From JASLCR01 sp046462475 (GTDB taxonomy: Bacteria > Patescibacteriota > Saccharimonadia > Saccharimonadales > Saccharimonadaceae): DNA of 26,921 bases. The stretch is from positions 1 to 26,921 of the forward strand of contig JBKGVB010000026.1 of the NCBI GenBank assembly GCA_046462475.1, in the 5' to 3' direction. The position numbers and the translations under genes were made by a program. Position 1 is the stretch's first letter. The number at the start of each line of letters is the position of its first letter. Below the pieces are notes generated by a model. That model was given only the letters and a program-made list of their open reading frames with translations, was not told the DNA's origin and made no database searches. This document shows positions 1 to 5,912 of the stretch, piece after piece.

Positions 1-66
1 ACTGGGATTGAACCAGTGACCTTAGGCTTATGAGTCCTACGCTCTAACCAACTGAGCTACGCTGCC
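1..66 (-). tRNA. tRNA with CAU anticodon (Met or Ile2), 3' end cut by window edge
   Basis: The minus strand reads as a tRNA: acceptor 5' strand GGCAGCG, D arm GCTC-AGTTGGTTA-GAGC, anticodon loop CTCATAA and T arm ACTGG-TTCAATC-CCAGT. The T stem ends exactly at base 1, so the 3' acceptor strand and discriminator base lie outside the window. The anticodon stem TAGGA/GCCTA has an A-G mismatch next to the loop. CAU may be elongator Met or, if the C is modified to lysidine, the AUA-reading Ile tRNA; the visible part does not decide this. A tilS gene lies about 5 kb away. Confidence 0.9.
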
Positions 67-110
67 ACATTGCTCAGATTAGTTTAACAGATGATACGAT
101 TGATTTCCAG

Positions 111-119
111 TGGTATACT
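111..119 (+). promoter_or_regulatory. Extended -10 promoter of the histidine kinase
   Basis: TGGTATACT is a good extended -10 element, 13 bases before the ATG at 133. No convincing -35 is present at the right distance. A start at the upstream in-frame ATG (91) would place this promoter inside the coding sequence, which favours 133. Confidence 0.5.
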
Positions 120-132
120 AGGCATAAGAGTT

Positions 133-1428
133 ATGGATCTGTCGCGTTTCAATATTACTGGGCGAAAAGAAGCAGCATTGGTAGTGGCGCAAAATAATCA
201 GCGGCTTATTCGAGTGCGATGGATCTATATGATACTGGTGGCCGGCGTCGCTATCGGTACTACGCTGCTTGCTAAAGGAAATACGCCTGCAGTACTGTTT
301 TATTCTTGCGTACTAGCAGCCGGGCTTGCCGTCAACGGTATTTTTGCGCTCCTCGTGCATATTGCCAAGACGCAGCTAAGAACGCAGCGCTTGCTAACAT
401 TTGCTCAACTGACTATGGATCTTGCAATGGCTGGCGTGGTGACATTTGTAATGGGTGGTGTAGATGCCCGCACTACTGTCCTCTTTGTATTTCCAATCTT
501 GGTAGCGGCGCTAATATTTCATGGCTCACTAGTCATGCTAGTGGCGGCGCTAAGCGGTGCTACATATGTAGCTACGGTGTTGCTTGATCAGTATATTCAT
601 GAACGATCAATCGATCTGACACTACTGACAGTACCACTCTTATTTTATCCGGCAGTGTTCTTGCTGCTAGGGCAGATTGTAAAATCTCTCGAGCATATTG
701 AAACAATTGAAGCGCGAGAAAAGGCGTATGACAGCTTTTTGTCGCTGATTGCCCATCAGTTGAAGCATCCGGCGTCGGCGGTGACAACGATTATCGATGC
801 GATAGATCATAGTAAGACGCCGCCGAATGATGAGGTACGCCAGTATATTGCGATGTTAAAAGCTGAAAATGAGAATCAAACACGCTTGATCGATAATCTA
901 CTGGAGGCAGCGCCACACCGTCACGGAGAGCTTCATCTTGAGGAGATACGGATTGATGAACTCGTTGATAAAATCGCTCAAAAGGTTGCTGCGGCGAATG
1001 ATCGAGCTAGTGACCTAAAGAAAATGCCCGAGAGTGTTGAGAGCAAAATATATGCGAGTCAGATTCGTCTTGGGCTGGCATTGACGAATATTTTTGATAA
1101 CGCATTTCGCTACAGTCATCCTGGTGATGGCGTGCAATACGCAGTCGAGGAAAGATCTGATATAGTCAAGATATTGATTCGTGATAGCGGTAAAGGTATG
1201 AGTGAAGAACAGATCGCGCATCAGTTGAAACGGTTTACAAATGAGGGCATTCGCGGCATGGAGGACGGGCATATCGGAGGCCTTGGCCTTGGACTTTTTG
1301 CTGCTTCCCAGATCACGAATGCGCATGGAGGTCGGCTGGCAATCCATTCTGGATCAGGAGTCGGTACGACGGTGATAGTAACACTACCAAAGGAGCAAAC
1401 AGATGAAAAAACACGTATTAATGATTGA
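133..1428 (+). CDS. Membrane-bound sensor histidine kinase
   Basis: This 431-residue protein has an N-terminal region with about five or six hydrophobic helices (about residues 30-190) and no evident extracellular sensor domain. A HisKA-like helix follows with the phospho-acceptor H208 in LIAHQLKHP. The HATPase domain shows the N box (NIFDNAFRYS, N323), the G1 box DSGKGM (about 351) and the G2 box GGLGLGL (about 382). It should autophosphorylate and pass phosphate to the receiver encoded next, which overlaps its 3' end by 26 bases. I chose the ATG at 133 over the in-frame ATG at 91 because an extended -10 (111-119) lies between them. The signal is unknown; a membrane-embedded sensor is inferred from the helices. 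Confidence 0.88.
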   Translation: MDLSRFNITGRKEAALVVAQNNQRLIRVRWIYMILVAGVAIGTTLLAKGNTPAVLFYSCVLAAGLAVNGIFALLVHIAKTQLRTQRLLTFAQLTMDLAMAGVVTFVMGGVDARTTVLFVFPILVAALIFHGSLVMLVAALSGATYVATVLLDQYIHERSIDLTLLTVPLLFYPAVFLLLGQIVKSLEHIETIEAREKAYDSFLSLIAHQLKHPASAVTTIIDAIDHSKTPPNDEVRQYIAMLKAENENQTRLIDNLLEAAPHRHGELHLEEIRIDELVDKIAQKVAAANDRASDLKKMPESVESKIYASQIRLGLALTNIFDNAFRYSHPGDGVQYAVEERSDIVKILIRDSGKGMSEEQIAHQLKRFTNEGIRGMEDGHIGGLGLGLFAASQITNAHGGRLAIHSGSGVGTTVIVTLPKEQTDEKTRIND

Positions 1429-1774
1429 AGACTTTCCAGTCATGCAAAAGTTTTATAAAAATGCACTCGAGGCGGCGGGCTATCAGCTTGATGTTGCTGG
1501 CGATGGGGAGAGTGCGCTCCGTATGGTGGCGGAGGCTGACTACGACGTGATTTTACTCGACATGCTGCTGCCAAATATCAATGGCATTGAGTTCTTGGAA
1601 CGCTTTTCATCGCGCCCAGCACAGACAAAGATTATTGTTCTGAGTGATTTTACTGACGAAAGCCGTATCAAGCGAGCTCGTGAGCTCGGGGTAAGTGACT
1701 ATTTGGTGAAGTCTGACTATCCCCCATCGGAATTAGTAAAGAAACTCGAAGCGCTGTCCCCTAACGAAAAATAG
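1403..1774 (+). CDS. Single-domain response regulator (receiver only)
   Basis: This is a complete CheY-like receiver of 123 residues with no output domain. Visible active-site residues are the acidic pair E9/D10, phospho-acceptor D53 in LLDMLLP, switch S81 in VLSDF and K103 in YLVKSD. A good Shine-Dalgarno (AAAGGAG, about 1390) precedes the ATG inside the 3' end of the kinase gene, so the two are translationally linked and almost certainly partners. With no DNA-binding domain it must act through protein contacts or as a phosphate relay. The target is not in the window. Confidence 0.92.
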   Translation: MKKHVLMIEDFPVMQKFYKNALEAAGYQLDVAGDGESALRMVAEADYDVILLDMLLPNINGIEFLERFSSRPAQTKIIVLSDFTDESRIKRARELGVSDYLVKSDYPPSELVKKLEALSPNEK

Positions 1775-1793
1775 TCATTAGTTTCCAGGATGA

Positions 1794-2228
1794 TTAATCA
1801 ACAATAAGACTATGCTTGTGTTGGTATATCCTCTTTGCGACTGCACTTCCAGCCAAGCTGAGCAGGAATGTGAGAATAAATCCCGCGACGGCCATAGAAA
1901 GTGACCAGCCAAGTGGCGTCACTCGGTGGAGCAGCCATGGTGCAAGCAAGACATCGTTCAAGACGAAGCTGATAGTGAGCCCGATGGATACAATCAGTGT
2001 CGTTGCCACTTCGCTCTTGGTGCCAAGCCCACGACGACGTAGCCAATAGTAGACTGGGATGCTTAGAATAAATGGTGCGAGGATACTTCCTGTAGTAAGT
2101 ACGATTGATATAATGGCTTCTTGTTGTGCTTTAAAGGTAAGTGCGTAGGCAAGACCTATGATAAGAATAGTAGCTAGGGCAATGCCGAGAATGCCAATAG
2201 TATAAGAGATGGCAGTTGTTTTCTTCAT
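1794..2228 (-). CDS. Four-helix membrane protein co-transcribed with PadR
   Basis: This 144-residue protein has four predicted membrane helices (about residues 7-30, 38-62, 77-98 and 108-132) with a basic YYWLRRRG loop between helices 2 and 3. I do not recognise the family. Its ATG overlaps the TGA of the PadR gene (ATGA), and a clear AAGGAG lies about 6 bases before the start. PadR regulators are often paired with a small membrane protein or transporter that they control; that role here is inference. The gene is convergent with the response regulator and no terminator is visible in the 19-base gap. Confidence 0.75.
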   Translation of the reverse strand: MKKTTAISYTIGILGIALATILIIGLAYALTFKAQQEAIISIVLTTGSILAPFILSIPVYYWLRRRGLGTKSEVATTLIVSIGLTISFVLNDVLLAPWLLHRVTPLGWSLSMAVAGFILTFLLSLAGSAVAKRIYQHKHSLIVD

Positions 2229-2614
2229 AATGACTCCTTTGAGATAGTTTCTAATAATGTGCGCGTTGATGGCGTAAGTAATGGTTCGATATGCATGGTA
2301 ATGAATTTTTGCAGTACAGCTCGCCCTGTTTCAGTTAGTCGGTAGTATTTGCGATCTGGGCCACCCCCAGGTGAGGCTTCTTTGCTGACACTGACAAGTC
2401 CAAGAGAGGTGAAACGACGCAGGGCGCGGTAAAGACTCTGCTCCTTGACGTTAAGGTGTCCATTTGTTGCTTGGTTCATAAAGACGGTAATCTCTTGTGC
2501 ATACTTTTTGCCATCGAGGATAGCCAGCAGTACCCAGAGAGTTAATTGTCCTTTTTTATATACCTCATCCCAGTCTGTGACGAGATCGTTGATTAGGTGT
2601 TCGTTCGTACTCAT
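2225..2614 (-). CDS. PadR-family transcriptional regulator
   Basis: This 129-residue protein has the PadR winged-helix pattern: a leading helix rich in L and I (LWVLLAILDGKKYAQEI), a recognition region SLYRALRRFTSLGLVSV, the wing with GGGPDRKYYRLTETG, and a C-terminal dimerisation helix. PadR proteins usually repress their own operon and are relieved by a ligand. The first gene of a two-gene operon, it is preceded by a TTGACA/TATTCT promoter overlapped by direct repeats (2629-2658) that look like its operator. The Shine-Dalgarno-like AAAGGA directly abuts the ATG, which is unusually close. Confidence 0.85.
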   Translation of the reverse strand: MSTNEHLINDLVTDWDEVYKKGQLTLWVLLAILDGKKYAQEITVFMNQATNGHLNVKEQSLYRALRRFTSLGLVSVSKEASPGGGPDRKYYRLTETGRAVLQKFITMHIEPLLTPSTRTLLETISKESL

Positions 2615-2628
2615 TCCTTTCGTTCGGT

Positions 2629-2658
2629 AGTATACCTAAAGAATAGTACCTAAGGAAT
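2629..2658. repeat. Tandem direct repeat over the padR promoter, probable operator
   Basis: AGTATACCTAAAGAAT (2629-2644) is followed at once by AGTACCTAAGGAAT (2645-2658). The two units differ by a TA insertion and one base. They cover the -10 and much of the spacer of the padR promoter. Autoregulation by PadR is inferred from position. Confidence 0.55.
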
Positions 2659-2668
2659 ACACTGTCAA
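2640..2668 (-). promoter_or_regulatory. Sigma70-type promoter of padR operon
   Basis: On the minus strand TTGACA (2668-2663) is separated by exactly 17 bases from TATTCT (2645-2640). The expected start of transcription is about 20 bases before the padR ATG. Confidence 0.65.
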
Positions 2669-2685
2669 TACTCTTTATGTATCAA

Positions 2686-2694
2686 TGGTATAAT
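2686..2694 (+). promoter_or_regulatory. Extended -10 promoter ahead of the polymerase operon
   Basis: TGGTATAAT is a consensus extended -10, divergent from the padR promoter. It predicts a leader of about 155 bases before the ATG at 2858. The leader contains three A-rich echoes, AGAAACGGGC (2787), AGAAAACGGGC (2798) and AGAAAAACG (2817). I recognise no riboswitch in it. Confidence 0.5.
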
Positions 2695-2857
2695 GTAAAA
2701 TGTAGTTCCTACGATACACACTAAGCGTATTTGCTAAAGCGTCCCTCTAGGATCGTCATTCATATCGTCTTCGGATTCTTCGCTTCAGAAACGGGCAAGA
2801 AAACGGGCGAACAATTAGAAAAACGTTTCTTCAAACTTAATTTTGGAGAATTTTCCT

Positions 2858-3121
2858 ATGAATGATGAGCTTTTTCTCAATGAACAAATAGAAGTTCTGA
2901 CGATCTTTAGATCAGGGCGGACGATGTGTGAGCCGATAAAATTTCGCCGGGCAAGTGGTCGGGAAGTTGTAGTGACGGAAATCGGGTTGCGCCACCCGAC
3001 GATGCACGGCACCAGAACAGTACACGTGTTTGATGTGACTGATGGCGGGGCAGATTACCGATTAGAATTTGATAGTGAGCGATTGACCTGGCGACTGACG
3101 ATGGAGGCGGATCATGTATAA
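2858..3121 (+). CDS. Small conserved-looking protein coupled to Y-family polymerase
   Basis: This 87-residue soluble protein is predicted to be mostly beta strand, with alternating hydrophobic residues in EQIEVLTIF, REVVVTEIG, TVHVFDVTDG and WRLTMEA. GGAG about 9 bases before the ATG sets the start; an upstream in-frame TTG at 2843 is less likely. Its last 8 bases overlap the polymerase gene, so the products are probably made together. Small proteins of DUF6504 type accompany ImuB-like polymerases in actinobacteria, and the strand pattern with a late tryptophan recalls them. That relation is a guess from position and shape. A polymerase accessory role is inference. Confidence 0.7.
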   Translation: MNDELFLNEQIEVLTIFRSGRTMCEPIKFRRASGREVVVTEIGLRHPTMHGTRTVHVFDVTDGGADYRLEFDSERLTWRLTMEADHV

Positions 3122-4343
3122 TGCTGCCCGACCGCTCATCATGCATATCGATCTTAACTCGTGCTTCGCGACAGTCGAACAGCAGGCAAGACCAAGATTG
3201 CGTGGTCGGCCAGTTGCGATCGTTAATCGGCGCACTGATACGACGATGATCGTGACGTGTAGCTATGAGGCAAAGGCGATGGGCGTGAAGCTCGGTATGC
3301 GCCTAAGGGATGCGAAGAAACTTTGCCCCGATTTGATTGGACTTGAGAGCGACCCGCCAAAATATAAGTTTGTCTACCATCAGCTGATGCGGATTATGAA
3401 TGATTACTCAGCGCATGTACGCATGAAGAGTATCGATGAGGGAGTAATCGATTTTTCTGAGAGCACCTTAGCGATGCAGGCACGTGATTTAAAGGATATT
3501 GGGTGGGAGATAAAAACCAGACTGTGGAATGAAGTCGGCAAGGCGATGAACTGCAATATCGGTATCGCAACGAATCGATTTCTTGCGAAAACTGCGGCTT
3601 CCCTACACAAGCCCAATGGCCTTGATGAAATTACTCATGAGAATCTACGCAGTACATTAGAGACGTTAGACCTCGAAGATTTAACGGGGATCGCCAGGCA
3701 AAATCATGCCAGGCTTGAAGCTGTCGGTATTACTACTCCGGTTGAGTTTCTTGATGCTGACGAAGCAATACTGAGAGGGCAAGTATTCAAAAGTATCGAG
3801 GGGACACATTGGCATAAGCGTCTGCGAGGATGGGAAGTCGACAAACGTGATTTTGCGCTCAAGTCTGCCGGGAGGCAGTTCGTAATGGATGGGTACCGGT
3901 TGCCGTACGATGCGGTCTTGAAGCGGCTTCATCATCTTTCGGAAGAAACGGGTCATAAAATACGTTCAAAAGGCATGGTTGCTCGAGGCGTAATGGTGTA
4001 TGCGCGTACCTACGATTATGGTGGTTGGCATGCAAAACATATGGCGTCACTTCCCTTTTTTTCAAATGAGGCAATTTATGCCCATGCAAAACGATTATTT
4101 GAGGGCGCTCCAAATGGCATCAAGATGATAGCGGTGACATGCTATGGGTTGGAGCCGGCTGGGCAGGATACGCAGCTGCAGCTATTTGGCGATGAACTAG
4201 CCCGGGAACATGCGATGACAGACGCAGTAGATGAGATTAATAGCCGCTACGGCAAGCGCGTGATTCACTCAGCAGATACGCTTGGTTTAGAGGAGAGAGT
4301 AAAAGAAAAGATTCCATTTGGCTCGACGAGGTATATGGATTAG
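3114..4343 (+). CDS. Y-family translesion DNA polymerase (DinB/UmuC-like)
   Basis: This 409-residue polymerase carries the palm motif HIDLNSCFATVE (metal ligand D13, steric gate F18), CSYEAKAMGVK in the fingers, and the catalytic SIDEG (D108, E109). The segment NIGIATNRFLAKTAA is the Y-family thumb signature. QLQLF (354-358) matches the beta-clamp binding motif. It should copy past damaged bases at the fork. The DLN variant of the first motif is closer to UmuC than to DinB, where it is DMD. GGAGG 6 bases before the ATG supports this start. It is coupled to the small protein upstream. No recognisable LexA box is seen, so SOS control is open. Confidence 0.93.
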   Translation: MYNAARPLIMHIDLNSCFATVEQQARPRLRGRPVAIVNRRTDTTMIVTCSYEAKAMGVKLGMRLRDAKKLCPDLIGLESDPPKYKFVYHQLMRIMNDYSAHVRMKSIDEGVIDFSESTLAMQARDLKDIGWEIKTRLWNEVGKAMNCNIGIATNRFLAKTAASLHKPNGLDEITHENLRSTLETLDLEDLTGIARQNHARLEAVGITTPVEFLDADEAILRGQVFKSIEGTHWHKRLRGWEVDKRDFALKSAGRQFVMDGYRLPYDAVLKRLHHLSEETGHKIRSKGMVARGVMVYARTYDYGGWHAKHMASLPFFSNEAIYAHAKRLFEGAPNGIKMIAVTCYGLEPAGQDTQLQLFGDELAREHAMTDAVDEINSRYGKRVIHSADTLGLEERVKEKIPFGSTRYMD

Positions 4344-4346
4344 GCG

Positions 4347-4352
4347 TAGAAT
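4347..4352 (+). promoter_or_regulatory. Possible -10 of a leaderless nudix transcript
   Basis: TAGAAT lies 6 bases before the ATG at 4359, and no Shine-Dalgarno is present. No clear -35 is seen. The spacing matches the leaderless pattern of other genes here. Confidence 0.35.
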
Positions 4353-4358
4353 TGTAGT

Positions 4359-4820
4359 ATGCGGGAAATTACACGAGATATTGTCGGCGGGGTGATTGTG
4401 GCAGCCGATGGTAAAGTACTCCTTGGGCACAATGTCAAAGGTGGCGTATTTGATGATAAATGGGTTGTGCCTGGTGGTGGTGTTGAAGAAGGTGAGACCA
4501 AAGAAGTGGCGTTGCAGCGTGAGATGCTCGAAGAGACGGGTATTGATATATCGGATGCAGTAGCGACTCCATTCGAAACTACATTTTCGGCCAGTGCTGA
4601 GAAGACATTACGAGATACTGGCGAGCGTGTCCTCGTGCATATGACTTTTTATGATTTTATTATTCGGCTGCAGCGTAATTCTACGGAAGTTCCTATTAAG
4701 AGCGGTGACGATTATCAGGACGGTCAGTGGTTTTCAGCGCAGCAGCTCGCGACGCTCGAGCTTGCGCATCCGACAAGGCGTCGATTGGTAGAAGGAGGAT
4801 TTTTTGATGGCGGTAAGTAA
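4359..4820 (+). CDS. Nudix hydrolase
   Basis: This 153-residue protein has a complete Nudix box GX5EX7REUXEEXGU, seen as GGVEEGE, then REMLEETGI, at about residues 39-62. The family hydrolyses nucleoside diphosphates linked to another group, for example damaged dNTPs or activated sugars. Conserved surroundings such as the V-P-G-G strand before the box are present. The C-terminal VHMTFYDFII region resembles GDP-mannose or MutT-like members, but the substrate cannot be assigned. It lies 15 bases after the translesion polymerase, so pool cleaning is a plausible inference. Its 3' end overlaps the next small gene and supplies that gene's Shine-Dalgarno. Confidence 0.9.
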   Translation: MREITRDIVGGVIVAADGKVLLGHNVKGGVFDDKWVVPGGGVEEGETKEVALQREMLEETGIDISDAVATPFETTFSASAEKTLRDTGERVLVHMTFYDFIIRLQRNSTEVPIKSGDDYQDGQWFSAQQLATLELAHPTRRRLVEGGFFDGGK

Positions 4821-4989
4821 ACGAACGGTAACATTTGGCGCAGTTGGTGGCATGGTCGTTGGTGGTGTTGTGCCATTTCTATGGGGCGACTATAACTCGT
4901 TTGATTTTACGAATGTAATGACGACAATGGTCGGTGGCTTTCTAGGTATTTGGCTGGCGGTGTTCTTAGGCAAGCGTTTTGATTTCTAA
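4807..4989 (+). CDS. Small two-helix membrane protein
   Basis: This 60-residue protein has two glycine-rich hydrophobic segments, about residues 8-26 and 36-54, and a basic end (GKRFDF). I do not recognise a family. A strong AAGGAGG (4792-4798) 8 bases before the ATG, inside the nudix gene, makes it a convincing gene. Its stop codon directly abuts the tilS ATG. It has no assignable function. Confidence 0.72.
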   Translation: MAVSKRTVTFGAVGGMVVGGVVPFLWGDYNSFDFTNVMTTMVGGFLGIWLAVFLGKRFDF

Positions 4990-5823
4990 ATGAAGTATAT
5001 AGTCGCAGTATCCGGCGGGGTGGATTCGGTGGTATTGCTCGATATGCTTGCGAAAGAACATGGTCCGGATCAGCTCGTTGTTGCCCATTTTGATCATGGT
5101 ATCCGTCCTGAAAGTGATGCTGACGCACGGTTTGTCCGGGCGCTTGCCGGGCAATACGATCTGCCCTTTGAGACTCGACGTGAAGAATTGGGAGCGAATG
5201 CATCAGAGGCATTAGCCCGCGAACGACGCTATGCATTTCTGTGGGATGTTGCTAAAAAGCACGATGCAACAATCGTAACGGCCCATCATCAGGATGATCT
5301 GATTGAAACTATCGCGATTAACCTTGTACGAGGTACTGGATGGCGAGGGCTGGCAGTGTTTGCGAATAGTACTGTCAAGCGCCCGCTGGTCGATAAGACA
5401 AAGTCGGAACTATATACCTATGCCCTTTCGCATAATCTAGAGTGGGTAGAGGATGAGACGAACGGCCACGATGTGTACTTGCGAAATCGCCTAAGGCGTA
5501 CGCTCGCAAGTGGGCTTTCAAATGACGCGAGAGATAAGCTACTTCATCTCTGGAACCAGCAAGTAAACATACGAACATCTATTGAACAGGAATTAGAGGG
5601 TATCCCTGAGTCAGTATGTGAACTGCGCTATTTCTTCATTATGCTCCCAGAGACTGTTGCCGCGGAAATACTTGGGTATAGAACGAAGGGCGTTTTAACG
5701 CGTCCGCAGATCGTTCGACTGCTACTAGCTATCAAGACAGCTTCGCCCCATACGGTCTGTGAGCCGGGAGGGGGTTTGCGCGTAGAGTTTGGCGTCAAAG
5801 ATTTTGCAGTAGTTTCACTATGA
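4990..5823 (+). CDS. tilS: tRNA(Ile)-lysidine synthase, short form
   Basis: This is an N-type PP-loop ATPase with SGGVDS at residues 8-13, AHFDHGIRPES, and TAHHQDDLIET. The enzyme adds lysine to C34 of CAU-anticodon tRNA-Ile so that it reads AUA. At 277 residues it keeps the catalytic domain and a short helical tail but lacks most of the C-terminal domains of the roughly 430-residue E. coli enzyme; short TilS forms are known elsewhere. The ATG follows the preceding TAA without a gap and no Shine-Dalgarno is evident, suggesting coupling by termination and re-initiation. A CAU tRNA lies at the left edge of the window. Confidence 0.92.
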   Translation: MKYIVAVSGGVDSVVLLDMLAKEHGPDQLVVAHFDHGIRPESDADARFVRALAGQYDLPFETRREELGANASEALARERRYAFLWDVAKKHDATIVTAHHQDDLIETIAINLVRGTGWRGLAVFANSTVKRPLVDKTKSELYTYALSHNLEWVEDETNGHDVYLRNRLRRTLASGLSNDARDKLLHLWNQQVNIRTSIEQELEGIPESVCELRYFFIMLPETVAAEILGYRTKGVLTRPQIVRLLLAIKTASPHTVCEPGGGLRVEFGVKDFAVVSL

Positions 5824-5838
5824 AACCCCTTTCGAAAC

Positions 5839-5847
5839 TGATATAAT
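5839..5847 (+). promoter_or_regulatory. Extended -10 promoter of ftsH operon
   Basis: TGATATAAT is a consensus extended -10. Transcription should start near 5854, inside the palindrome at 5846-5861. No good -35 is visible. Confidence 0.6.
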
Positions 5848-5861
5848 TAAACAAGTTTAAT
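5846..5861. promoter_or_regulatory. Perfect palindrome at the ftsH transcription start
   Basis: ATTAAAC-AA-GTTTAAT has perfect 7-base arms and overlaps the end of the -10 and the expected start site. This position is typical of a repressor operator. No matching copy was noticed elsewhere in the window. Confidence 0.45.
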
Positions 5862-5862
5862 C

Positions 5863-5910
5863 ATGCCTTCTACTAATAGTGGCGCACCTGAGAGAGGAGA
5901 AACTGTCTAG
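5863..5910 (+). CDS. 15-codon upstream ORF ending two bases before ftsH
   Basis: The ATG at 5863 opens a frame coding for MPSTNSGAPERGETV and stopping at TAG 5908-5910; the ftsH ATG is at 5913. The uORF start is about 9 bases after the expected transcription start, so it could be translated from a nearly leaderless end. The ftsH Shine-Dalgarno (GAGGAG, 5894-5899) lies inside it. If translated, ribosomes would end within two bases of the ftsH start and could re-initiate there. Translation is inferred only. Confidence 0.4.
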   Translation: MPSTNSGAPERGETV

Positions 5911-5912
5911 TT

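Noticed and set aside
2700..2705. ATG-TAG start-stop pair just after the promoter before the polymerase operon
   Set aside because: Six bases can occur by chance, and nothing else supports translation here.
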